Of a stretch of 64,000 nt of DNA, positions 28,013-37,373 are shown one piece after another (the first letter of the stretch is position 1; every line of letters starts with the position of its first letter). The notes under the pieces are model-generated. The model searched no databases. It worked only from the letters and a program-made list of their open reading frames with translations, and was not told where the DNA came from. The translations under genes were made by a program, and so were the position numbers. Source of the stretch: Pedobacter sp. AK013 (lineage in GTDB: Bacteria; Bacteroidota; Bacteroidia; Sphingobacteriales; Sphingobacteriaceae); contig NZ_JACHCQ010000016.1 in assembly GCF_014205835.1 (NCBI RefSeq), positions 1 to 64,000 on the forward strand, in the 5' to 3' direction.

Positions 28013-30478
28013 ATGAAAAGAGTTATAAGGTTATTATTGTTGGCACATTTTTGCCTGTATATGCAGGCACAGGCACAAAAAAACACTGAACTTCCTACAA
28101 TTGAAACCTTCATAAAATCATCTGCTGTAAAGCATACGGGTATTTTCAATATCTATCTTCAGGAAGATAAATATTACCTGGAACTGCCTGATTCTTTGCT
28201 CAACCGGGATATTCTGGCAATGATCGTGATCAACAAAGGATCGGCGCAGGTAGCCCGGGATCCTAGAAAACGTTTTGGATTTGCAGGCGATGTGGTAAAT
28301 GAAGGGGTATTCAAATTCAACAAAAATACCAATGGTACAATATTTATAGAGCAGTCGCAGTTCTATATTGCACCCAAAAAAGATGGCGGTGATTATTACC
28401 AGCTATTGAAGGATAAGCAAAGGGCTGTTTTTTTTACCTTGAATACCGTTGCACGGGCCGACCATGCTAATTTAATCGATGTTACCCCTGCACTTAATGC
28501 CGATCTGCCCATATTATCACTTAACGGGGCAAAAGAAGAGCTTGGGTTAGGGGCCTATCAAGCTAATCTTTCTAAGCAGTTGGCTATTACAAGCTACAAA
28601 AATAACACTGTCTTCCGCTCGCTCCGTGCTTATGGAGCGGGTTCCCTTAAACCTGAGTTAAATTCTGCAGAACCTGTAGAACCACAATCTAAGCCAGACA
28701 CTCAAGTTCCTTTGGAAACAGGGCCAACAGCGTGGGAAATCGGTGCAAGCTGGTTTTTGCTGCCCAAAAATCCGATGAAACAGCGTTTTGCCGATAAAAG
28801 GGTAGGTTATTTCGTTAAACCGATTAAAGATTACATAAGTAATCCTTTAAAGGTAGAAGAAAAGTTGTTGGCTGCCCGCTGGAAAATGGAGCCAAAACCT
28901 CAGGACCTGGAAAAATTCAGGCATGGCGAACTGGTTGAACCAGCAGAACAGATTGTTTTTTACATCGATAAAAATACACCCGAATACCTGAAACCTTATT
29001 TTATTAAAGGCGTAAATGCGTGGCAAAAGGTATTTGAGAAAATCGGTTTTAAGAATGCAATTGTAGCTAAATTGGAACCAACACCCGCTGAAGATCCATC
29101 TTTCGCTATTGATAACATCAATTACTCGGTTATTTCTTATAAGCCTTCTACTACGGCCAATGCTTATGGCCCTATGGTTGTAGATCCGCGTTCCGGTCAA
29201 ATTTTAAGTTCGCATGTGGCCGTTTTTAATAATATTACCGATTTGTTGCAGCGTTGGTATTTTGTGATGTGTGCCGCCAACGATACCAATGCCCGAAAAT
29301 TACCACTGTCTAAAGATATCATGGGGCGGCTTGCCCAAACGGTAATCACCCACGAGGTTGGCCATACTTTGGGTTTACGACATGATTTTGCAGGTAGCTG
29401 CAGTTATGATGTAGATAGTGTGCGTAAACGCGATTACGTAGCTAAAAACGGGTTTGGAGCATCTATTATGGATTATCTGAGGTTTAACTATGTAGCGCAG
29501 CCAGAAGATGGTTTTACTGCAGAAGAGTTATTCCCCAAAATTGGTGTGTATGATGAATTTGCCATATCGTGGGGGTATAAATATTTCCCTAAAGATAATG
29601 ATGCCTTTACAGAAGCAGAAGCATTGAAAAATTGGGTTACGCAAAAACGGTCTGATCCCAGGTTGTTTTATTTTCCTGAGGGCGATTTTTACGATCCCCG
29701 GGTGCAATCTGAAGATATGGGCAGCAATGCTATGCAGGCAGGTAGCCTGGGCATAAAAAATTTAAAGCTCATCATGAAAAATATGGAAGAATGGTTGGAA
29801 AGCGATGACGACCAAAACTTTACGATGATGAAAAAAATGCACAGTGCAGTAGCCAGTCGTTATAATGAATACCTCGCTCATGTTTTGAAAAACATCGGCG
29901 GCAGATATGCCGATCAATCGCTGGTAGCAGAAGCCAAACCCAACTATGTACCAGTAAGCAGGTCTACACAAAAAGAAGCAATGGCTTTCATCAATACCTA
30001 TTATTTTCAGGAACCGTCTTGGATGTTCCCCCAGAATATTACCGATAAAACCCGGTTTGTTTTTGACGGACAGGTATCTGCAGATTATGAAACATTTATG
30101 GGTAAGATATTTTATAAATTTTCTGCTATTTCGAAAAATCAGCGTATTGTCGGTCAAAACCCTTATACCGTAAGCGAATTTTTGGAGGATATTTATCAGG
30201 GGCTTTTTGCAGATGTTGACAATTCTGCACCAATACCTGCCTACAGGAAAATGCTACAGCGTTCTTATGTAAATAAACTACTAACGGCTGTTTATAATCC
30301 TGCAAGTTTCGAAGCCGATGTTGCAGTTCTGCTTAAGCAACAAATAGAAAAGGTTAAGCAATCTTGCGATTCAGCCTTACCCAAAAAAAAGGATCAGGTT
30401 TCCAAAGATCATCTTAAAGCTATTTCTGATATGATCCAGCAATGGAAGGCAGACCATCAATCACAACAAAGTTCATAA
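28013..30478 (+). CDS. Secreted zinc-dependent metalloprotease (DUF5117/DUF4953-like)
   Basis: 821 residues with a signal peptide ending near AQAQ. The catalytic motif HEVGHTLGLRH gives zinc ligands H447, H451 and H457 with the general base E448; SIMDYLRF around 484-491 is a likely Met-turn (M486). The N-terminal half (about 40-280) matches the Bacteroidota family usually labelled zinc-dependent metalloprotease with DUF5117/DUF5118/DUF4953 regions. It should cleave peptide bonds in the periplasm or at the cell surface. It starts a run of closely spaced genes (14 bp to the next) ending in an S9 peptidase, after a terminator-like hairpin. Confidence 0.9.
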   Translation: MKRVIRLLLLAHFCLYMQAQAQKNTELPTIETFIKSSAVKHTGIFNIYLQEDKYYLELPDSLLNRDILAMIVINKGSAQVARDPRKRFGFAGDVVNEGVFKFNKNTNGTIFIEQSQFYIAPKKDGGDYYQLLKDKQRAVFFTLNTVARADHANLIDVTPALNADLPILSLNGAKEELGLGAYQANLSKQLAITSYKNNTVFRSLRAYGAGSLKPELNSAEPVEPQSKPDTQVPLETGPTAWEIGASWFLLPKNPMKQRFADKRVGYFVKPIKDYISNPLKVEEKLLAARWKMEPKPQDLEKFRHGELVEPAEQIVFYIDKNTPEYLKPYFIKGVNAWQKVFEKIGFKNAIVAKLEPTPAEDPSFAIDNINYSVISYKPSTTANAYGPMVVDPRSGQILSSHVAVFNNITDLLQRWYFVMCAANDTNARKLPLSKDIMGRLAQTVITHEVGHTLGLRHDFAGSCSYDVDSVRKRDYVAKNGFGASIMDYLRFNYVAQPEDGFTAEELFPKIGVYDEFAISWGYKYFPKDNDAFTEAEALKNWVTQKRSDPRLFYFPEGDFYDPRVQSEDMGSNAMQAGSLGIKNLKLIMKNMEEWLESDDDQNFTMMKKMHSAVASRYNEYLAHVLKNIGGRYADQSLVAEAKPNYVPVSRSTQKEAMAFINTYYFQEPSWMFPQNITDKTRFVFDGQVSADYETFMGKIFYKFSAISKNQRIVGQNPYTVSEFLEDIYQGLFADVDNSAPIPAYRKMLQRSYVNKLLTAVYNPASFEADVAVLLKQQIEKVKQSCDSALPKKKDQVSKDHLKAISDMIQQWKADHQSQQSS

Positions 30479-30492
30479 CCAGTAATATAAAA

Positions 30493-32829
30493 ATGAGAAA
30501 AATATTATCCACGTTGATGTTCTGTATAACATTGGCTTTGCAAGTTACCGCACAACAACCAAAAACAGGTAATCCACTAAGCTTTGATAAATTCTTTAAA
30601 GAGAAGATGAAAGTGGTTGCCGGCACTTTCCCTGTTTACCAGCTAGACGACAAATATTACCTGCAAATTGGCTCGAAACAACTGAACAAAGACCTTTTGG
30701 TTGTGGGAGATATCCGCTATGGTTCTTCCACGATTTCTAAATCTTCTGGCGTTTTACGTTTCACTAAGGGAGGAGATGAAAATTTATATGTGATTAAAAG
30801 TAATTACAGCGAGCAGGCGATAGACAATGATGCGATGGCAACTTTACTAAGTGGCTCAACCTTGGCGCCAATTAATTATACCTTCAGAATTGAAGCCTTA
30901 GGTAAGGATACCGGAAGTTACATTATAGATATCACTAAACAACTGATTGATGGTGGTGAGCTTTTCTCTTTCAAGAATTATAATCTCATTGCCAATCCAG
31001 ATGCTTCAAGATCGGGGGTTGATGGCGTAATGGCCATTAACAATGGCGTGGCTTTCAATGTGTATCGGTCCCAGAATAACCCTGGCCGCGATTACAATGG
31101 CAAGCCAATAGATCAGGCAATTACCGTACAGTTGGCTTTGGTACTGCAGCAACTTGCTGATGTGCCGATGCCGATTAAAATAGCAGATAGGCGAATAGGT
31201 TTTGATACCCGTTCCTTTACTGATTTTGGCATAGCAGGCTATGCGGCGAAAAAGGTGAATATGATCAAAAAATGGAATATTCAGGTAAAACCAGAAGATG
31301 TAGCTAAATACCAGGCCGGTGTTTTGGTTTCGCCGCAAAGGCCTATAGTGGTTTATTTGCATTCATCAATTCCTAAATTTTTACAGGCTGCAGTTAAAGA
31401 TGGCATACTGGCATGGAACAAGTGTTTTGAAACCGCCGGATTTAAAAACGTGATCAGGGTGGTGCTCCCTGAAAATGGCGGGCAGGTTTTAATGGAAGAA
31501 GGCAGTGTTGTTGTAGCCTGGGGCGGTGTAGCACCGCTAGCTGCTGTAGAAATGGTTGACGATCCGCGTACCGGCGAAATAAAAACAGCTAAAATAACTT
31601 TTTCAGATACGGTGATAGATAATTTATTGCAGAAATATTTTATACAATGCGGGTTGCAGGATGTGCGCATTCAAAAAGATGCTTATGCCCCTGCGGTGCG
31701 TCAGGACATATTAAAGTTCAAGGCTACCCAGGCTATGGCGCTGGTATTGGGCATGCTGCCAAACTATGCAGCAAGTGCTGCATTTACACCTCAGCAGGTT
31801 AGTGATCCTAATTGGGTAGCTAAAAATGGTTTCACAGCTTCAGTTACCGACGATCTTGAGTTTAACTACCTGATGCCTCCAACCAAAACGTTTAATGGCA
31901 ATCTGCTTATTCCGGGCATAGGCGCTTATGATCACTTTGCTATTAACTGGGCTTACCGGCAGTTTCAGGAAGGTAAAAATCAGCCCTCTTTTTTAACTTC
32001 AGGTAAGATCAATCCCCTTTATTATTACTCAGCAGAGGATAAAAGCAGCCCGCTGGCACTGGCAAAAGATTTATCATCACAAAATATCGAGGCTGCTCAG
32101 CTGGGCATTGATAAACTCGTTGCTTTTTATCCAAAATTAAACGGAATTGCTGCCAAAATGAAAGACGATACCTGGGATACCTACATGTTGCTCGCAGCAA
32201 ATTTTATTATGTCTTACGACCAGTATGTAACCAGCGTATTACCCAATATTGGTGGGAAACAACGTTACACGGTAATGAAAGGCTATAACAGTGTTCCTTT
32301 TGTTTATACACCTAAGGCCAGGCAGCAGGCTACCTTTATTTTTTTATATAACAATGTACTGAAAGGCGTTCCTTCCTGGACCCGGAACGACAGGGCGCAA
32401 GCCATAGATGGTTCTAATACAGAAACCCTGGTAACGAAAACCGCAGTAAGGGTAGTAAATTATTTGGTAAGTGCCGATTTGATCCAAAATCTGATCGACG
32501 CTGAAAAATCAGGTCAGAAAGACGTTTTTGGTACCGAAGATTTATTTACTGCTATCAATAGGTATGTTTTTTTAGATTTTGATAAGAACAAGGCGCTAAA
32601 CAGCTACCAGCGCAATATACAGGCTACAGCAGTGCGGGGATTGATCAGCTTAGCTGCAAAAAATAAACTTGGCTCTGGCCTCAGCGAAATCAGCGTTGTT
32701 TTAAATGGCTACACCTCTTCTTTAGCTGATCATATTGCTAAAATGGCCAAAGAACATGCTGATTTATTAACCAGGGAACATTTTCAGCTAATGAAAATGA
32801 TGATGAATAATGAACTAAATGCAAAATAG
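30493..32829 (+). CDS. Catalytically degenerate paralogue of the zinc metalloprotease
   Basis: 778 residues from ATG 30493; a longer in-frame start at 30442 would overlap the previous gene. Signal peptide ends near VTAQQ. It aligns along its length with the preceding metalloprotease, for example DDKYYLQIGSKQLNKDLLV against EDKYYLELPDSLLNRDIL, and VAKNGFTASVTDDLEFNYL against VAKNGFGASIMDYLRFNYV. Where the upstream protein has THEVGHTLGLRHDFAGS, this one reads TQAMALVLGMLPNYAAS (412-428): the three zinc His and the Glu become Q413, L417, P423 and A414. It therefore cannot be a conventional zinc protease. It may be an inhibitor, chaperone or binding partner of its active neighbour. The alignment was made by eye but is gap-free through the motif. 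Confidence 0.85.
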   Translation: MRKILSTLMFCITLALQVTAQQPKTGNPLSFDKFFKEKMKVVAGTFPVYQLDDKYYLQIGSKQLNKDLLVVGDIRYGSSTISKSSGVLRFTKGGDENLYVIKSNYSEQAIDNDAMATLLSGSTLAPINYTFRIEALGKDTGSYIIDITKQLIDGGELFSFKNYNLIANPDASRSGVDGVMAINNGVAFNVYRSQNNPGRDYNGKPIDQAITVQLALVLQQLADVPMPIKIADRRIGFDTRSFTDFGIAGYAAKKVNMIKKWNIQVKPEDVAKYQAGVLVSPQRPIVVYLHSSIPKFLQAAVKDGILAWNKCFETAGFKNVIRVVLPENGGQVLMEEGSVVVAWGGVAPLAAVEMVDDPRTGEIKTAKITFSDTVIDNLLQKYFIQCGLQDVRIQKDAYAPAVRQDILKFKATQAMALVLGMLPNYAASAAFTPQQVSDPNWVAKNGFTASVTDDLEFNYLMPPTKTFNGNLLIPGIGAYDHFAINWAYRQFQEGKNQPSFLTSGKINPLYYYSAEDKSSPLALAKDLSSQNIEAAQLGIDKLVAFYPKLNGIAAKMKDDTWDTYMLLAANFIMSYDQYVTSVLPNIGGKQRYTVMKGYNSVPFVYTPKARQQATFIFLYNNVLKGVPSWTRNDRAQAIDGSNTETLVTKTAVRVVNYLVSADLIQNLIDAEKSGQKDVFGTEDLFTAINRYVFLDFDKNKALNSYQRNIQATAVRGLISLAAKNKLGSGLSEISVVLNGYTSSLADHIAKMAKEHADLLTREHFQLMKMMMNNELNAK

Positions 32830-32830
32830 A

Positions 32831-33946
32831 ATGAAAAAACTAATTATAGCTGCGCTACTGGTTTTAACCGGTAGTTTAACTTATGCTCAGAACAGGCAGA
32901 TCAATTTCGAAAAACTTAGCTTAAAAGAAGCCTTAGCCAAAGCCAAACAAGAGAAAAAAACGGTTTTTGTAGATTGTTTTACCAGTTGGTGTGTGCCGTG
33001 TAAACAGATGGAAGCCAATGTATTTACGAAAGATAGTGTTGCTGATTTTTACAACAAAAATTTCATCAACATCAAAGTAGATATGGAAAAGGGGGAAGGG
33101 CCAGAATTGCGGAAGTTCTATGCTGTAGGTGCGTACCCCTCATATATAATACTCGATACAGCAGGTAAAGTAAAAAATAAATTTGTTGGAGGGATGCCAG
33201 TTAAAGAATTTTTAGCGAATGCACAAAAAGGGCTTTCTACCGATAGCGACGAAGCGCTTTTAAATGCCCGTTACGAGCGTGGCGAACGCATGCCTGAATT
33301 GATGCGTGCCTATATTAAACAAAAGGTAAAAGTAATGGAAATTAGCAGGGCGAAACAACTTAACGACGAATTAATGGCCTTGTTAACACCACAGCAAAAA
33401 GCCAGTCCGGAAAATTGGTTTCTATTTGGCCAAAACAGGTATACCATGTACTTGTCAGACCTCTTTAGCCCAAATTTCTTGTACCTCACTAATCATTGGA
33501 AAGATTTTGCCGAACAAAATACTAAAGATACTGTAGATAAAAAGTTATCATCTGTTTATAGACAAATTGCTTCCTGGACATTAAACGGTTTTTATTTTAA
33601 GGTGAAACCTTTTGATAAAAACAATTATGAAGCTTACAAAGCACAGATTGGCAAAACCCAAATGCCCGATAAAGCGCAATTGTTGGCATTAATGGATATT
33701 GCAATTGCGGCGGGTGAAAAAAATGAACCAGAAGTACGCAGGCTTTTGCTTAAAAATTTAAGCACTTTTTCTGAAGATAACCGAAGGATTCTTTTTGACT
33801 ACCCCACATTTGTCCGTACAATAAAGGGTTTTAAATTTCCTCAAATCGAAGAACTTTCAAACGAAATCAGTAAAAGCTCTACTAATCCTTTCCTGGTTCA
33901 TTTGTATCAAGACATGAAAAAAAGATATGCAGATAAAGCGAATTAG
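32831..33946 (+). CDS. Thioredoxin-fold secreted protein
   Basis: 371 residues from ATG 32831; ATG 32819 is in frame, adds four residues and overlaps the stop of the upstream gene. Signal peptide ends near TYAQ. The thioredoxin domain (about 25-145) has the active site WCVPC (53-57) and the cis-Pro loop as AYPSYIIL. The about 220 C-terminal residues are helical and have no family I recognise. It would act as a periplasmic thiol-disulphide oxidoreductase or reductase. It is embedded between the metalloprotease pair and the S9 peptidase, overlapping the latter by 20 bp, so it is translationally coupled. Confidence 0.88.
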   Translation: MKKLIIAALLVLTGSLTYAQNRQINFEKLSLKEALAKAKQEKKTVFVDCFTSWCVPCKQMEANVFTKDSVADFYNKNFINIKVDMEKGEGPELRKFYAVGAYPSYIILDTAGKVKNKFVGGMPVKEFLANAQKGLSTDSDEALLNARYERGERMPELMRAYIKQKVKVMEISRAKQLNDELMALLTPQQKASPENWFLFGQNRYTMYLSDLFSPNFLYLTNHWKDFAEQNTKDTVDKKLSSVYRQIASWTLNGFYFKVKPFDKNNYEAYKAQIGKTQMPDKAQLLALMDIAIAAGEKNEPEVRRLLLKNLSTFSEDNRRILFDYPTFVRTIKGFKFPQIEELSNEISKSSTNPFLVHLYQDMKKRYADKAN

Positions 33947-36215
33947 TACCATACTGGTAATTTGCCTGCTTGGTTGTATTTCGGTAATTGCACAACAGGC
34001 CGATTATTTAGCCGCACAAAAATATGATGCGCCGAACCTGGCCAAGAGAATAGGTACATTAAAAATCATTCCTTTTTTTCTTAAGAATAGTCATAAATTT
34101 TGGTTCGTGGCGAACGGATCGGCACCAATATCCAATCAATTAAATCAAGTAAATGATGCAATTTCCGGTAGTTTGCTGGCCAATGTTCATTACATTGTTG
34201 ATATGGCCAGTGGTAGAAAGCAGCAGCTTTTTGATAAACCTTTAATCATCGATCAACTCAAAGCGTTAACGAAGGGAGAAGTAAATCCTGCTCAAGTGAT
34301 TTATACGCCTGAATTTTCAGCCGATGAAAAAAGTGTACGGGTCAGTTATGCCGGTAAATCCTATGATTATTACTATGAGCAGAAGCAACTAATTAAACGT
34401 CAGGACAGGTTACAACAGAAAAAATCTTATCAGAACATTGGTGTTTCCTCTGATAATAAATGGGAGCTGTATACCCGCGCACATAATCTTTATATATCGG
34501 CTAAGGACAATCATTACGATGAGCATCAGCTCAGTACCGATGCAGAACCCTATTATTCATTCTGCGTAGATGAAAAAGGTGATTATAAGGTTGATAAAAC
34601 TTATCCATCCATTGCTAAATGGATAAATGAAAGATATTTTTATGCATTGAGGGTAGATAAACGGAAGGTACAGACCATGTCTGTAATCCATTCGGGATTT
34701 ACACCAAGGCCTTTAGTATACACCTATAAATATGAACTTCCCGGAGATCAGTATGTGGCACAGTATGAGCTGTACATTGGCGATGCGTTAAAAGGCAATA
34801 TGAAAAAGGTTGATTTACAACAGTGGCCCGATCAGCAGCTGGAGGTTGTTTCTGCACCAGATAACACGCAGGAAATTTTTGTTTTACGGCGGAAAAGGAC
34901 AAGGGATGAGATAGCGCTATGTGCCGTTAATTTAGCAACAGGTAATGTACGTGTGGTTATTAATGAGGTAAGTAAACCATTTATTAATGAAGATTTTTTT
35001 GATGTATCCATTATTAAAAAAGGCACAGAAATTCTGTGGTGGAGTGACCGCAGTGGTTGGGGGCAGTATTACCGCTATAGTGGTAATGGTAAATTACTCA
35101 ACCGCATGGGTAAAGACAACTATACAGCGGGCAAAATACTTGCAATAGACACAGCCAGGGGCTATGCCTACCTAAACGCTTTCGGAAAAGAAGCTCATGC
35201 AAATCCCTATTACGCCAAGCTTTATAAAGTTTCTTTTGATGGTAAAAGCGAGCAGTTGCTGACACCTGAAAATGCAACACACCAGGTTTATATTTCACCC
35301 GATCGCCAGTACTTTATAGATAATTATTCAAGGATTGACCTGGAGCCGGTAACCATGCTTAGGAAGATAGATGGTAAGCCTGTAGCAGAAATATTTAAGC
35401 CTGATCTGAATAGCTTAAACGCTTACGGTTGGAAACACCCCGAACCTTTTATCGTTAAAGCAAAAGATAATGTGACAGATCTGTATGGTTTGATATGGAA
35501 ACCCTTCAATTTTGATCCGAATAAAAAATACCCTGTTATTTCGCAGGTTTACCCTGGTCCGCAAATTGAAACCGTGTGGCCCGATTTTACGGTGTTGGAT
35601 AAGTATAATAACGCTGCGTTGGCGCAACTGGGATTTATCGTAATAGCGGTTGGGCACAGGGGAGGATCTCCAATCCGCGATGTACATTACTATAAATTTG
35701 GATATGGAAACCTTCGCGACAATGGAATAGATGATGATAAATATGCCATTGAACAGTTAGCAGCTCGGTTTCCCTATTTCGACCTGAACAGGGTGGGGAT
35801 TTTTGGACATTCGGGCGGTGGCATGATGACCATAGCTGCCATGTGTAAATACCCAGACTTTTATAAAGTAGGAGTGGCCTCTTCAGGGAACCATGATAAC
35901 AGGATTTATTTACGCGCCTGGGGCGAAAGTTACCAGGGCTTAGAAAATAAAATGCCCATAAATGAAGATTTGGCCAGCAAACTTCAGGGCCATTTAATGC
36001 TTGTTACGGGAGAGGTTGATGATAATGTTAACCCTGCCAATACTTACCGGATGGTTGATGCATTGATTAAAGCGGATAAAAATTTCGATTTGTTATTGCT
36101 TCCCGGACAGAACCATCATTATGAAGGGGCTGCAAAACTTTATTTTGAGAAACGCATGAGGTCTTTTTTTGCAAGATATTTCATTGAACAAGACATTTCG
36201 CATGATAAAAAATAA
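33927..36215 (+). CDS. S9 family peptidase (prolyl oligopeptidase/DPP-IV-like)
   Basis: 762 residues with a signal peptide ending near AQQ (about 23). An N-terminal beta-propeller (about 85-470) precedes an alpha/beta-hydrolase domain (about 510-755). The nucleophile elbow is GHSGGG with S629; the acid is D698 or D699 (TGEVDDN) and the His is H730 or H731 (GQNHHYEG). The family trims dipeptides or cleaves after proline in short peptides. Being last in an operon with zinc metalloproteases and near a SusCD importer, it probably processes imported or surface-generated peptides in the periplasm. The start overlaps the thioredoxin-like gene by 20 bp. A strong terminator follows. Confidence 0.93.
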   Translation: MQIKRISTILVICLLGCISVIAQQADYLAAQKYDAPNLAKRIGTLKIIPFFLKNSHKFWFVANGSAPISNQLNQVNDAISGSLLANVHYIVDMASGRKQQLFDKPLIIDQLKALTKGEVNPAQVIYTPEFSADEKSVRVSYAGKSYDYYYEQKQLIKRQDRLQQKKSYQNIGVSSDNKWELYTRAHNLYISAKDNHYDEHQLSTDAEPYYSFCVDEKGDYKVDKTYPSIAKWINERYFYALRVDKRKVQTMSVIHSGFTPRPLVYTYKYELPGDQYVAQYELYIGDALKGNMKKVDLQQWPDQQLEVVSAPDNTQEIFVLRRKRTRDEIALCAVNLATGNVRVVINEVSKPFINEDFFDVSIIKKGTEILWWSDRSGWGQYYRYSGNGKLLNRMGKDNYTAGKILAIDTARGYAYLNAFGKEAHANPYYAKLYKVSFDGKSEQLLTPENATHQVYISPDRQYFIDNYSRIDLEPVTMLRKIDGKPVAEIFKPDLNSLNAYGWKHPEPFIVKAKDNVTDLYGLIWKPFNFDPNKKYPVISQVYPGPQIETVWPDFTVLDKYNNAALAQLGFIVIAVGHRGGSPIRDVHYYKFGYGNLRDNGIDDDKYAIEQLAARFPYFDLNRVGIFGHSGGGMMTIAAMCKYPDFYKVGVASSGNHDNRIYLRAWGESYQGLENKMPINEDLASKLQGHLMLVTGEVDDNVNPANTYRMVDALIKADKNFDLLLLPGQNHHYEGAAKLYFEKRMRSFFARYFIEQDISHDKK

Positions 36216-36253
36216 ACGTAGCGCTTGAGGTGCTATTCGTTTTGGATGACGAC

Positions 36254-36288
36254 AAACGGAGTTGGTTGGATAACCGCTCCGTTTTTTA
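36254..36288 (+). terminator. Rho-independent terminator after the S9 peptidase gene
   Basis: Stem AACGGAG (36255-36261) with CTCCGTT (36277-36283), extendable by one A-T pair, followed by a T run. It lies 40 bp past the stop of the S9 peptidase gene. Confidence 0.75.
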
Positions 36289-36360
36289 TAACATTCACTG
36301 TAACCCGCATTAATTACGGTGCAAAATGAAATGCCAGGACTGTTCCTGTTTAAAAAATAA

Positions 36361-36406
36361 CCGGCCCTGCTGAAATTAAATATTCATTAGGGCTGGCCTC
36401 TTTTTT
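36361..36406 (+). terminator. Second terminator-like hairpin
   Basis: Stem CCGGCCCT (36361-36368) with AGGGCTGG (36389-36396), one G-U pair, then CCTC and six T. It lies about 75 bp beyond the first terminator with no gene between, so it is either a back-up terminator or the end of a short transcript. Confidence 0.65.
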
Positions 36407-36461
36407 AAAAAAAACTCGTGGAAAGAGTATAGAAAAGCATAGCTATTGTCTTATGGTAAAT

Positions 36462-36512
36462 AAGCGAAAAATTTCGCTTGTTTGAACCAATTAACCAAAT
36501 ATTTAACCAAAT
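36462..36512. promoter_or_regulatory. Palindrome followed by direct repeats, candidate operator cluster
   Basis: AAGCGAAA (36462-36469) and TTTCGCTT (36472-36479) form an 18-bp palindrome. Just after it, TTAACCAAAT occurs at 36491-36500 and 36503-36512 in 12-bp register, with a related GAACCAAT before them. The pattern suits a regulator binding tandem half-sites; no regulator is identified. Confidence 0.3.
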
Positions 36513-37125
36513 TTCAACTCTCCATTATGAAACTATTTTACGCTGTTCATCAGTTTTTTAGATCTTCTCATCAGCTCAATTGTGTTTTTGCAAAGGTTAT
36601 GTAACTACCCGCTACAAGCTTAATGCTACTGCAACTTTTGACCATTTGGTCTAAAGTAAATAACAGATAACAGGCACATTTGATGACTACCTCAGCGAAA
36701 TAAGGCCACTTTACCTGTTTCGATGATCGTTTTGCAGGTTTGTCTGTAAAATGCTTTTTGGTACCTGCAGGGTGCTAGACTGCTTTGTAGTAAAATATCG
36801 AATAATATTGTGGCTCATCTATATATAGGATGTAGCTTTATTGAGCCGCGTGGCGATAGATACTCCGATTCATATTTTAAACTGGCCTAACCATTTCCAA
36901 GCCCAATACCTGGAAAGCCATGGCATGCTTTGTTCAAATCAATAGATTAACAAATATATAATATGAGCATAATTTGCCTGCTGTACTTTCGGGCCATCAA
37001 AGCTAAATGTATATCATATAATGTTATGTTTTACTGGTTATTAATTTTTGTTTGTAGAATATTGCTTACAAAGAGAGTATGGGTAAATAATAATTTTGTC
37101 TATATGGAAACATATAGGGTGCTAC

Positions 37126-37373
37126 GTGCCAACGCTTAATACTAAATATTGCTCGAATAAATTAACAAATGGTCTCACTTAAAACGCATCGCACCCAGGC
37201 TATTGCCTGTAAGCATCTTTCTGAATGCATACCGGAAGGTAATATGCCGTTTTGCTGCTTTTCGCACCATTCAACAGGTCAGACACCCTTTTTTAGCAAA
37301 GAATCCGATAAACCTAATATGTACCTCCATTTTTTTGCAAGTCCTTAATAATTGATAACCTAAACCATTGACT
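37126..37373 (+). repeat. Leader repeat, copy 1
   Basis: The about 250 bp just before the first giant lyase gene recurs, diverged but collinear, at 43209-43432 before the second. Shared blocks include CTCACTTAAAAC, CCCAGGCTATTGCCTGTAA and CATTTTTTTGCAA. It carries a short inverted repeat (CAGGCTATTGCCTG). It was probably duplicated together with the gene and may contain the promoter and 5' UTR. Confidence 0.6.

Larger units (their letters stand above)
36407..37373. other. Long intergenic region upstream of the first giant lyase gene
   Basis: About 970 bp without a supported gene. It holds a palindrome with direct repeats (36462-36512) and, at 37126-37373, a leader that is also found upstream of the second giant gene. 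Between about 36520 and 37120 I see only AT-rich sequence with stops in all frames. Confidence 0.5.
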
